Assembly (NCBI RefSeq): GCF_900106755.1
Contig: NZ_FNNN01000029.1
Span: 1 to 64,000 of the forward strand
DNA: 64,000 nt
Direction of reading: 5' to 3'
DNA from: Bacteroides faecis MAJ27
Lineage (GTDB): Bacteria > Bacteroidota > Bacteroidia > Bacteroidales > Bacteroidaceae
Shown: one piece after another, positions 34,452-42,984 of the stretch
Layout of the letters: every line of letters begins with the position of its first letter
Numbering within the stretch: the first letter of the stretch is position 1
The notes under the pieces: generated by a model
What the model was told of the DNA's origin: nothing
What the model saw: the letters and a program-made list of their open reading frames with translations, nothing else
The model's database searches: none
Made by a program: the position numbers and the translations under genes

Positions 34452-36965
34452 ATGAATAAACTCTTCTCTACAATCATGTCAGTTTGCCTTGCATGCAACG
34501 TGCAGGCAACTGACCTGTTTAAAACAAGTCAGGATATCGCTTTACGCGCACCGTCGGTACCTCTGATCACCTCCGATACCTATCTCGCTATCTGGTCTCC
34601 CTACAACGAACTGAACGAGGGAAACACCGAACACTGGACAGCTGCCACACATCCTTTGCTGGGCGCTCTGCGAGTAGACGGGAAAGTATATCGTTTCATG
34701 GGTAAAGACAAGGAAAATCTGGAAGTCATTCTTCCGATGACGAATGACGAACGCTGGGAAGCTAAGTACACCCTGTCTCAGCCTGCTTCCAGCTGGATGC
34801 AAGCCCAATTCGACGATGCCGGATGGAAAAAAGGGAAAGCCGCTTTCGGCACCAAAGATATGAAGTATATCAGCACAGAGTGGAACACCGAAGATATCTG
34901 GGTACGCCGCAGCTTCGACCTGCAACAGGACTTAACGAACGATAAAATCTATCTCCGTTACTCCCACGACGATGTTTTCGAACTCTACCTCAATGGTGAA
35001 AAGCTGGTGGCAACCGACTATTCCTGGAATAACGATGTCACCGTCGAACTGTCGGCATCGGCCAAAGCCAAACTCCGCAAAGGAACCAACGTCATCGCCG
35101 CTCACTGTCACAACACAACAGGCGGAGCATATGTTGATTTCGGACTGTTTCGTGAGAATAAACAAATCAGTAATTTCAAAGAACCCGCTATTCAAAAGTC
35201 TGTCGATGTATTACCTACCCAGACTTACTATACATTCACCTGCGGACCGGTAGAACTGGACCTTGTATTTACCGCTCCCCTGCTGATGGAGGATCTCGAT
35301 CTGATCTCAACTCCCATCAACTACATTTCTTATCGCGTACGTTCACTCGATAAGAAACAACACGACGTACAAGTTTATATCGAAACGACCCCGCAACTCG
35401 CCGTACACGAACCGTCACAACCAACAATTTCCGAAAAGATCAGCAAAAACGGCATGGATTATCTCAAAGCGGGTACCATCGACCAGCCTTACGTGAAACG
35501 TAAAGGAGATGGCGTGCGTATCGACTGGGGATATGCCTATCTGGCCAGCAACAATGCGCCCAACAAAGACCTGAGTATAGGTAGCTACTATGACATGAAG
35601 CAATCATTTATCAGCAGCGGCAAACTGCTTCCGAACTCTCAGAATATGATCTCCCGCAGCGAAAGCAGTATGCCTGCCATGGCTTATACCGAAAACCTGG
35701 GCAAGGTTGACAGCCAGGGCAAATCAGGCTATGTAATGGTAGGCTATGATGACATCTATGCCATCGAATATTTCTACGAACGTCGTATGGCGTACTGGAA
35801 ACACAACGGACAAGTCAGCATCTTTGACGCTTTCGAACGTGCACAGGCTTCTTATCCTTCATTGATGGAACGCTGCCGCGCTTTCGACCGGCAATTAATG
35901 GCTGACGCGGAAAAAGCCGGAGGCAGAAAATATGCCGAACTGCTCGCTTTGACCTACCGCCACTCTATTACTGCTCATAAGCTCCTTACCGACAAAGAAG
36001 GCAACCTGTTATTCTTGTCCAAAGAGAACCACAGCAATGGCTGCATCAATACGGTAGACCTCACTTACCCATCTTCTCCGCTATATCTCATTTATAATAC
36101 GGAACTGATGAAAGGTATGCTCAACTCTATCTTCTACTATAGCGAAAGCGGACGCTGGAACAAACCTTATCCTGCGCATGACTTAGGAACTTATCCTATT
36201 GCCAACGGACAGCTCTATGGTGAAGATATGCCTATCGAAGAGGCCGGAAACATGATTCTGGTAACCACTGCGATTTCTATGATGGAAGGTAATGCCAACT
36301 ATGCTTCCAAATACTGGGAAACATTATCTACGTGGGCAAACTACCTGATCGAAAATGGACTGGACCCGGAAAACCAGCTTTGCACAGACGACTTTGCCGG
36401 ACACTTGGCACACAACGCCAACCTTTCTGCCAAAGCAATCATGGCAATTGCCGGATATGGAGAAATGGCACGCATGCTGGGCAAAGAAACAACTGCGAAC
36501 AGATATATCGAAACCGCTAAGAAACTTGCGATAGAATGGGAGAAAATGGCATTCGACGGTGACCATTACAAACTGGCATTCGACAAGCCGGGAACGTGGA
36601 GTCAGAAATATAATCTGGTATGGGACAAAGTATTTAACATGAACATCTTCCCACAGAAAATATTCGACACAGAAATTCCTTTCTATCTGACCAAGCAGAA
36701 TAAATATGGATTGCTACTGGACTCTCGTGCGCAATACACCAAAACCGACTGGATTGTATGGAGTGCTTGTATGTCACCGGATGACGCTACTTTCCAAAAG
36801 TTCATTGACCCGTTCTATGATTATGCGAACGAAACAACTTCCCGTGTGCCTATCAGCGACTGGCATGATACGAATACCGGAAAGATGATGAACTTTAAGG
36901 CACGTTCCGTAGTAGGTGGTTACTATATGAAACTACTGATGGAAAAAATCAAAGAACAGAAATAA
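34452..36965 (+). CDS. 'Glutaminase A'-like protein (DUF4964/5127/4965/1793), second copy
   Basis: 837 residues with an N-terminal signal (MNKLFSTIMSVCLACNVQA). Same domain order as the 19493-21970 protein: PSVPLITSDTYLAIWSPYNE at the N-terminus, an inserted jelly-roll-like domain (IYLRYSHDDVFELYLNGEKL), DUF5127-type region with TYYTFTCGPVELDLVFTAPL, and a helical C-terminal half with QLCTDDFAGHLAHNANLS, GTWSQKYNLVWDK, YLTKQNKYGLLLDSR and YTKTDWIVWSACM. Two-gene unit with the GH2 upstream, closed by a strong terminator. Pairing of this family with different glycosidases at two places in the window supports a role in glycan breakdown; biochemical activity is unproven. Confidence 0.85.
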   Translation: MNKLFSTIMSVCLACNVQATDLFKTSQDIALRAPSVPLITSDTYLAIWSPYNELNEGNTEHWTAATHPLLGALRVDGKVYRFMGKDKENLEVILPMTNDERWEAKYTLSQPASSWMQAQFDDAGWKKGKAAFGTKDMKYISTEWNTEDIWVRRSFDLQQDLTNDKIYLRYSHDDVFELYLNGEKLVATDYSWNNDVTVELSASAKAKLRKGTNVIAAHCHNTTGGAYVDFGLFRENKQISNFKEPAIQKSVDVLPTQTYYTFTCGPVELDLVFTAPLLMEDLDLISTPINYISYRVRSLDKKQHDVQVYIETTPQLAVHEPSQPTISEKISKNGMDYLKAGTIDQPYVKRKGDGVRIDWGYAYLASNNAPNKDLSIGSYYDMKQSFISSGKLLPNSQNMISRSESSMPAMAYTENLGKVDSQGKSGYVMVGYDDIYAIEYFYERRMAYWKHNGQVSIFDAFERAQASYPSLMERCRAFDRQLMADAEKAGGRKYAELLALTYRHSITAHKLLTDKEGNLLFLSKENHSNGCINTVDLTYPSSPLYLIYNTELMKGMLNSIFYYSESGRWNKPYPAHDLGTYPIANGQLYGEDMPIEEAGNMILVTTAISMMEGNANYASKYWETLSTWANYLIENGLDPENQLCTDDFAGHLAHNANLSAKAIMAIAGYGEMARMLGKETTANRYIETAKKLAIEWEKMAFDGDHYKLAFDKPGTWSQKYNLVWDKVFNMNIFPQKIFDTEIPFYLTKQNKYGLLLDSRAQYTKTDWIVWSACMSPDDATFQKFIDPFYDYANETTSRVPISDWHDTNTGKMMNFKARSVVGGYYMKLLMEKIKEQK

Positions 36966-36993
36966 AACAGATACTCTTTTCCTCGTTGAATTT

Positions 36994-37041
36994 AGACAAA
37001 CAGCATCTTTTACTTTAAGAAAAGAGCTGTTTGTCTTTTTT
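36994..37041 (+). terminator. Terminator of the GH2-glutaminase unit
   Basis: Perfect 11-bp stem (AGACAAACAGC at 36994-37004 with 37026-37036), extended inside by a TCTTTT/AAAAGA pairing, followed by a run of T. Classic rho-independent terminator about 30 bp after the stop codon. Confidence 0.9.
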
Positions 37042-37060
37042 TATACCGCTTACTTTTATG

Positions 37061-37567
37061 CTATTCATTTTCCGCGGTTATATCATCAATCTGATACTGT
37101 CCACCAATGTTAACTACTCTAACGGGAATACTGACAGCACGTTCAAACTGGCTGCCTTTAGCTGAAGTATAGCCAACCTGATACCAATTGTCATTCAAAT
37201 GCTTCACCACCAATGTTTTTATATCATCTTCCCCCAAGTCTTGCGCACGAATAATCGGATCAGCATCTGTTGCCTTTACCAAACTATCCACTTTTTCAAT
37301 CAGCTCCTTGGTCAGATACTTTTCCTTAACTGAGTCTCCTAGAGCAACGGCTTCTTTACCTATGGACAGGCAACTGACAGCATAGGCCTCATAAAAGTCT
37401 TTAATCATGCTGATAGCTTGTTGTTCATCGACACTACTATCCGCCACATTCACCTGTGCATCAACAGGTTCTGTCGATGTATCCATACTTTTCTTACTCT
37501 GGCTAGAACAGGAAGGAAGAAGCATTATGGACTGCAATAATAACAAATGTACAAATCTCAATTTCAT
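37061..37567 (-). CDS. DUF3828-like lipoprotein
   Basis: 168 residues; lipoprotein signal (MKLRFVHLLLLQSIMLLPSCSS). After a low-complexity linker the region from about 50 has 'AISMIKDFYEAYAVSC', 'LTKELIEKVDSL', 'DADPIIRAQDLGEDD' and 'VSIPVRVVNIGGQYQIDDI', the usual look of small DUF3828/NTF2-like domains, which have no established function. Monocistronic, converging on the plus-strand operon. Unrelated to the polysaccharide enzymes as far as I can see. Confidence 0.6.
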   Translation of the reverse strand: MKLRFVHLLLLQSIMLLPSCSSQSKKSMDTSTEPVDAQVNVADSSVDEQQAISMIKDFYEAYAVSCLSIGKEAVALGDSVKEKYLTKELIEKVDSLVKATDADPIIRAQDLGEDDIKTLVVKHLNDNWYQVGYTSAKGSQFERAVSIPVRVVNIGGQYQIDDITAENE

Positions 37568-37724
37568 AATATAAATAGTTACTGTTTTAAAACTATATAG
37601 TACTCGGTAAGCATAAGATATTTTCTTCTGATATCTGTATTCTCGGGATTATTTCATCCCATTTTAACTATCGAATTTACAATATCTATTATTTGCTATT
37701 GTGGTTTATAATCATATTTCCCAA

Positions 37725-38510
37725 TTAATTCGACTCTTCCTTCAAAATTCCTTCAGTTTTATCCCGACCAGTATAAAAATCAATATTCGCAAAATAGCAT
37801 AAATATTTCCAGAAATAAAGCGTCAGGAACATCCTTACATCACGATCCGTCTTAAAATCACTGCAGAAATGATTCGTATCTTTGGCAATTTCCTCAAATA
37901 GCATAACCGAAGAAACTCCTCCTGTTACATCTTCAGCTTTGAGATACGCTTTCAAGGCAGGGTGAATAGCCAGTTCCAATTCCCTTTGCAAATATGTAAA
38001 GCCATCCAACCGTTTCTTAAACGGCAATATTATATACTCAACTTGAGTCTTCATATATGCATATTTTAGCGAATCAGTAACAAGATTTAGAGAACCACCA
38101 TGCTCCTTTAAACTCTCAGACGCCTGTTTATAGACATCAGACTGACAATATTCTGACCGAGAAACTCCAGTTGGAACAAACAGCGTGCAAGAATCATGTA
38201 GAATAGCTCCATCAACAAAATAGGAATAGAGTAAACCACCCGCATATAGTTTTTCATTAATCCGTTCCAGTTGCCCTTTGTCTACATCCAATAAATAGTT
38301 GAAGTGATATCGTTCCAGACCCTTTACTAATAAGTCAAGAGCATCTTTTCGACCATAATTCCTTTCCAACGTCGCTTGAAAGAAATTCATCATTTCCGAT
38401 TCCAGTGAATCTATTTCAGCTTCCTTATTCTTCTCAACAGCTTTTGGGGAAATCTGAGCTATCGCAAAACTCGTACTTATACATAGAAGCAAAAAAAGAA
38501 GTGTTCTCAT
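37725..38510 (-). CDS. Exported protein of unknown function
   Basis: 261 residues with a Sec signal (MRTLLFLLLCISTSFAIAQ). The rest is mostly helical with a central beta region containing 'DGAILHDSCTLFVPTGVSRSEYCQ' (two cysteines) and a late aromatic segment 'MFLTLYFWKYLCYFANIDF'. No family recognised. It follows the small membrane protein at 38522-38731 with an 11-bp gap, so the two are probably one unit. Confidence 0.6.
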   Translation of the reverse strand: MRTLLFLLLCISTSFAIAQISPKAVEKNKEAEIDSLESEMMNFFQATLERNYGRKDALDLLVKGLERYHFNYLLDVDKGQLERINEKLYAGGLLYSYFVDGAILHDSCTLFVPTGVSRSEYCQSDVYKQASESLKEHGGSLNLVTDSLKYAYMKTQVEYIILPFKKRLDGFTYLQRELELAIHPALKAYLKAEDVTGGVSSVMLFEEIAKDTNHFCSDFKTDRDVRMFLTLYFWKYLCYFANIDFYTGRDKTEGILKEESN

Positions 38511-38521
38511 AGTTTTATTTA

Positions 38522-38731
38522 TTATTTAAGTACCACTCTACACCATTGGTATGTCACCATTATAATAAGTATCAAGTAACAGCCATAACACAACATCAGT
38601 CTGACAAATCTACGTTCCTTATAAAATTTTCTGGTCACTATAACACTGCCCCACACACATGAAATGATAACAATAGCAGCAGCAATTGTCATTGCTGTAC
38701 TTATATCGATATTACCTAAAAATCCACTCAT
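38522..38731 (-). CDS. Small two-TM membrane protein
   Basis: 69 residues with two hydrophobic helices (ISTAMTIAAAIVIISCVWGSVIV and LMLCYGCYLILIIMVTYQW) separated by a basic loop (TRKFYKERRF). First gene of a two-gene unit with an exported protein downstream. Function unknown. Confidence 0.55.
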   Translation of the reverse strand: MSGFLGNIDISTAMTIAAAIVIISCVWGSVIVTRKFYKERRFVRLMLCYGCYLILIIMVTYQWCRVVLK

Positions 38732-39099
38732 ACTTCTTTATTTAATAGAATAATGAATGACACCATCAATAAAGGTGCTGTCAACAAAAATATCTTTTAC
38801 CATAGTATTATACTCTGATATTACAAAAATAAGAAAAAGATCAGAGAAAAAAGGAAATATGCAGTTCAATAAACAACAAAATTCGGTATAGATAAAAGTA
38901 AGACAATCATTTCAGTCGGAATAAGCCGAAATTCATGCTTAAAACGGAAATAAGGAAACACAAGAAATATTTATCTCATCAATGAACAGTTTTTTTCTTT
39001 TATTGAACAGTATGTTTCCTCTTTCAGAAGTCTAAATTCTTACCTTTGTACTAATACACATTAATAATGTAAATTAGCACAAAACATTAAAGTACTATC
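38732..39099. other. Divergent intergenic region
   Basis: About 370 bp between the small membrane protein gene (minus) and the GH2-GH127 unit (plus). It contains the GH2 promoter and activator site at 38981-39048. The rest is AT-rich, and I see no gene in it. Confidence 0.5.
38981..39048 (+). promoter_or_regulatory. Promoter and activator site of the GH2-GH127 unit
   Basis: Direct repeat AATGAACAG (38981-38989) and ATTGAACAG (39002-39010), 21-bp period. A perfect -7 box TACCTTTG at 39041-39048 begins exactly 30 bp after the second half-site. This is the clearest example of the shared promoter layout. Confidence 0.75.
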
Positions 39100-40875
39100 A
39101 TGAAGAAATCACATCTGATTCTGTTCGGTTTATTGTTATCTTTTACAGTAAATGCGACGAATGACATTCCACGTCCGGAATATCCCCGTCCTCAGTTCGA
39201 AAGAACTGAATGGATAAATTTAAATGGCACTTGGACATACGAATTCGATCTTTCCAACTCCGGGAAAAACCGCAAGCTGTTCGAAGCTAAAAGTTTCAAT
39301 AACACAATTACAGTGCCTTTCTGTCCGGAAAGCAAGTTGTCCGGAGTGAGCTACACAGACTTCATTAATCAGATGTGGTATCAACGTTCTCTGTCTATAC
39401 CGGCAGAATGGCAAGGGAAAAAGATATTGCTTAACTTCGGTGCTGTGGATTATTTTGCAGAAATCTTTATCGATGGAGAATTCGTCGGCAATCATTGCGG
39501 AGGCAGTTCGTCATTCTCGATAGATCTGACCCAGTCAGTGAAACCGGGACAGACACACAATCTGGTTGTTTTCGTTATTGATGATATTCGTTCAGGCGCA
39601 CAGGCAGTGGGCAAACAGTCTCCTCAAGTATCTTCATTTGCCTGCTTCTACACCCGCGTCACCGGAATCTGGCAGACTGTATGGCTGGAAGCAGTTTCAC
39701 CTTATGGATTAAAAGCTATAGAAACACGACCGGATATAGACGGGGAACAATTGTTCATCACACCAGAGTTCTATCAATCGTCTAATGACAAGACAATGGA
39801 AATCATCTTATCTGACGGTAACAGACAAGTCGCCCAGAAAACGGTCAAATGCATCAACGGCTCCAACCTTGTTATTCCCATAAAAAAGATGAAGCTGTGG
39901 AGTCCCGAAGATCCTTTCCTGTATGACATCACTTACCGCATCAAAGATGAAAAAGGAAAAGTGATTGATGAAGTAAAATCGTATACGGGGATGCGCAAAG
40001 TGCACACATCCAACGGAATGATCTACCTGAACAATGAACCTTACTTCCAACGTCTTGTATTGAATCAAGGTTATTATCCTGATGGAATATGGACTGCCCC
40101 TAGCGATGAAGCACTGAAAAATGACATTCTGTTGTGTAAAGCTGCCGGATTCAACGGTGCGCGCCTTCATCAAAAGGTGTTTGAAGAAAGATTCCATTAC
40201 TGGGCAGACAAATTAGGATTTATCACGTGGGGAGAATCCGCTAACTGGGGCATGAACATCAGCAATGAAATAGCATCACGCAACTTCCTTAGCGAATGGA
40301 CGGAGATTCTGATAAGAGATCGTAACCATCCCTCCATTATCACATGGACACCTTTCAATCAACCGTCTGTGAATATGTTTCCTTCTACCTTTGTACGACT
40401 GATTTCGGATACTTACCGCCTGACCAAAGCGATTGATCCTACCCGCCTCGTCAACGATATAGCAGGTGACATACATTTCACAACTGACATTTGGAACTTC
40501 CGGAATTACGAATCGGACCCAACACGCTTCTCTTTGCGCCTAAAATCCGACAATAATTATCAGCATAACCAGCCTCTCTTTGTCGGAGAATTCGGAGGAG
40601 TCGTATGGGCAGAAGGCCAGGAACGGAATAATTCATGGGGATATAGCGATATGCTCACTAATGAAGAAGGCTTCTACGAACGCCTGGAAAGTTATATCAA
40701 TGCCATATTGTTTGCCAACAATATCACCGGATTCTGCTATACGCAGTTCACCGATATCGAACAAGAGAAGAATGGTATTTACTATTACGACCGCCGCCCC
40801 AAACTCAACATGGAGCGTATCAAAGCTATTTTTGAAAAGATACCAAGCAGACCGCAAAAAGAGAAGAAGGAATAA
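39100..40875 (+). CDS. GH2-family protein with Gln in place of acid/base Glu
   Basis: 591 residues with a Sec signal (MKKSHLILFGLLLSFTVNA). GH2 plan: jelly roll (RTEWINLNGTWTYEFDLSNS, MWYQRSLSIPAEWQGKKILLNFGAVDYFAEIFIDG), Ig-like domain, short barrel. It aligns with the GH2 at 32624-34438 throughout. The catalytic nucleophile Glu497 is kept (FVGEFGGVVW). The acid/base position, Glu448 in the sister (VPFNEAW), is Gln421 here (TPFNQPSVNMF, codon 40360-40362). A retaining glycosidase without its acid/base normally works only on substrates with good leaving groups, or is inactive. 26 bp upstream of the GH127 gene in the same operon. Confidence 0.88.
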   Translation: MKKSHLILFGLLLSFTVNATNDIPRPEYPRPQFERTEWINLNGTWTYEFDLSNSGKNRKLFEAKSFNNTITVPFCPESKLSGVSYTDFINQMWYQRSLSIPAEWQGKKILLNFGAVDYFAEIFIDGEFVGNHCGGSSSFSIDLTQSVKPGQTHNLVVFVIDDIRSGAQAVGKQSPQVSSFACFYTRVTGIWQTVWLEAVSPYGLKAIETRPDIDGEQLFITPEFYQSSNDKTMEIILSDGNRQVAQKTVKCINGSNLVIPIKKMKLWSPEDPFLYDITYRIKDEKGKVIDEVKSYTGMRKVHTSNGMIYLNNEPYFQRLVLNQGYYPDGIWTAPSDEALKNDILLCKAAGFNGARLHQKVFEERFHYWADKLGFITWGESANWGMNISNEIASRNFLSEWTEILIRDRNHPSIITWTPFNQPSVNMFPSTFVRLISDTYRLTKAIDPTRLVNDIAGDIHFTTDIWNFRNYESDPTRFSLRLKSDNNYQHNQPLFVGEFGGVVWAEGQERNNSWGYSDMLTNEEGFYERLESYINAILFANNITGFCYTQFTDIEQEKNGIYYYDRRPKLNMERIKAIFEKIPSRPQKEKKE

Positions 40876-40901
40876 AAGTCTGAATCACACAAAGAAGAAT
40901 T

Positions 40902-42974
40902 ATGAAGAAACACCATTTTACACTGTTATTGGCATTCACATTATGCAACTTAAGTGGCAAGTATACAACAACATATGCCCAAAAGCCGATGGGTAAAGTG
41001 ACTTTCATTGAAGCCAGAAAGGTACATATAGATGATTCTTTCTGGTCACCGAAAATGGAATTATGGAAACGTGTTACCATTGACGACGTATTAAACAAAT
41101 TTGAAGGCAAACACGTCAATGAGCCCGGCAATCACAATACATTAAGCAACTTCGACCGGGTAACCCAAGGCTGTACAGGTACCGGCGGTCACGTAGGACC
41201 GCCCTGGTTCGACGGACTTATCTACGAATCGATCCGAGGCATTGCCGACTACCTGATATTATATCCCGACAAGAATCTGGAAGCACGGGTTGATGACTAC
41301 ATCAATCGCATTGCAGCCGCACAAGCTACAGATCCGAATGGATATATCAACACCTACACTACTCTTGACGAACCGGAACACCGATGGGGTGAAAACGGGG
41401 GATTTCTGAGATGGCAGCATGAGGTATATAACTCCGGTATGCTGATAGAAGCCAGCGTGCACTATTATCTGGCCACCGGAAAGACGAAATTACTCTCCGT
41501 AGCAACGCGTCTGACAAACTACATGTGCGAATACATGGGAGAACAACCTAAGAAGAACATCGTCCCTTCACATTCCGGACCGGAAGAAGCAATTATTAAA
41601 CTGTATTGGCTGTACAAACAGCATCCGGAGCTAAAAACGGAACTTGAAGTGCCTGTCAATGAAGACAACTATTGGAAACTGCTCACTTTCTGGATAGAAA
41701 ACCGAGGACATCACTGTGGATTCCCCTTATGGAAGAGTTGGGGTAACGAGAAAGCAGAACGATGGATTAGGGAAAACCAATATGCAGAAGCGCAATACAG
41801 CCCTCACTCCCGCCCTTCCTGGGGAGACTATGCACAGGATTCCATTCCCGTATTCGATCAACAAACAATAGAAGGACATGCTGTACGTGCAACTTTACTG
41901 GCAACAGGCATTGCTACCGCCGCACTTGAGAATCATTCTTCAGCCTATGTAGAAACAGCCAGACGGCTGTGGGACAATATGGTCGGTAAGCGAATGTTTA
42001 TCACCGGAGGTGTGGGGGCCATCCATGAAGACGAGAAATTCGGTCCTGATTATTATCTTCCCGCTGATGCTTATCTGGAAACTTGTGCTGCCATCGGCGC
42101 CGGTTTCTTCAGCCAACGTATGAATGAGCTGACCGGAGAGGGAAAATACATGGATGAACTGGAAAGAGTACTTTATAACAGTGCATTGACGGCTGTTTCC
42201 CTTTCAGGCAATCAGTATACGTACCAGAATCCACTCAATGCTGAAAAGCATAACCGTTGGGAATGGCACGGCTGTCCTTGCTGTCCTCCCATGTTCCTGA
42301 AATTTACCGGAGCATTCCCCGGATTTATCTATTCTCACGATACCAAGGGGATTTATATCAACTTATTTGTAGGCAGTGAAACACAGATTCAGCTAGGTAA
42401 AGGAAAGGAAATTCAGCTCAAACAAGAAACCGAATATCCGTGGAACGGGACTGTACAACTGACAGTCAGTCCCCTAAAAGCAACCCGATTCCCACTTCGA
42501 ATACGCATTCCGGGATGGGCACAGGGAATAGAAAATCCTTATGGTTTGTATGAATCTGATCTGAAGGATGAGATTAAACTCTACGTAAACAATCAACCTG
42601 TCAATCTCAAAATCAAAGATGGATACGCAGAGATTGACCGCAAGTGGTATCCTAAGGATAAAGTAATGCTGAAACTCCCGATAAATCCGCGTATTATTAC
42701 TCCTAACCATCAGATCAAGGAACTGAATCAACAGGTTGCATTAGCATCCGGTCCTGTGATTTACTGTATTGAAAGTTGCGATAACCCGAACCTCAATCAG
42801 ATGAGAATAATGCCAGAGACTCAATATGCTATTGGCAAACAACATCAGCAATTCCGCGATGTAAACATCATACAAATAAACAATAATGAATGGTCCGGAA
42901 TAGCAATTCCTTACTATATGGTAGCAAACAGAGATAAAAACAGCAGTCATAAAGTATGGCTCCCTTTAAAATAG
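40902..42974 (+). CDS. GH127 beta-L-arabinofuranosidase-type enzyme (canonical Zn site)
   Basis: 690 residues with a signal peptide (MKKHHFTLLLAFTLCNLSG). DUF1680/GH127 enzyme: (alpha/alpha)6 barrel using a Zn-held Cys nucleophile. The full set of site residues is visible: Glu393 and Cys395 in YLETCAAIG, and the CxCC cluster C458-P-C460-C461 in HGCPCCPPMFLKF. N-terminal landmark DSFWSPKMELWKRVTI. It removes beta-L-arabinofuranose in characterised members; other furanosides are possible. It is preceded by GH2 (26 bp) and followed by the MG2/plug-like gene (10 bp), so it belongs to a three-gene operon. Confidence 0.92.
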   Translation: MKKHHFTLLLAFTLCNLSGKYTTTYAQKPMGKVTFIEARKVHIDDSFWSPKMELWKRVTIDDVLNKFEGKHVNEPGNHNTLSNFDRVTQGCTGTGGHVGPPWFDGLIYESIRGIADYLILYPDKNLEARVDDYINRIAAAQATDPNGYINTYTTLDEPEHRWGENGGFLRWQHEVYNSGMLIEASVHYYLATGKTKLLSVATRLTNYMCEYMGEQPKKNIVPSHSGPEEAIIKLYWLYKQHPELKTELEVPVNEDNYWKLLTFWIENRGHHCGFPLWKSWGNEKAERWIRENQYAEAQYSPHSRPSWGDYAQDSIPVFDQQTIEGHAVRATLLATGIATAALENHSSAYVETARRLWDNMVGKRMFITGGVGAIHEDEKFGPDYYLPADAYLETCAAIGAGFFSQRMNELTGEGKYMDELERVLYNSALTAVSLSGNQYTYQNPLNAEKHNRWEWHGCPCCPPMFLKFTGAFPGFIYSHDTKGIYINLFVGSETQIQLGKGKEIQLKQETEYPWNGTVQLTVSPLKATRFPLRIRIPGWAQGIENPYGLYESDLKDEIKLYVNNQPVNLKIKDGYAEIDRKWYPKDKVMLKLPINPRIITPNHQIKELNQQVALASGPVIYCIESCDNPNLNQMRIMPETQYAIGKQHQQFRDVNIIQINNNEWSGIAIPYYMVANRDKNSSHKVWLPLK

Positions 42975-42984
42975 AAACACTAAT

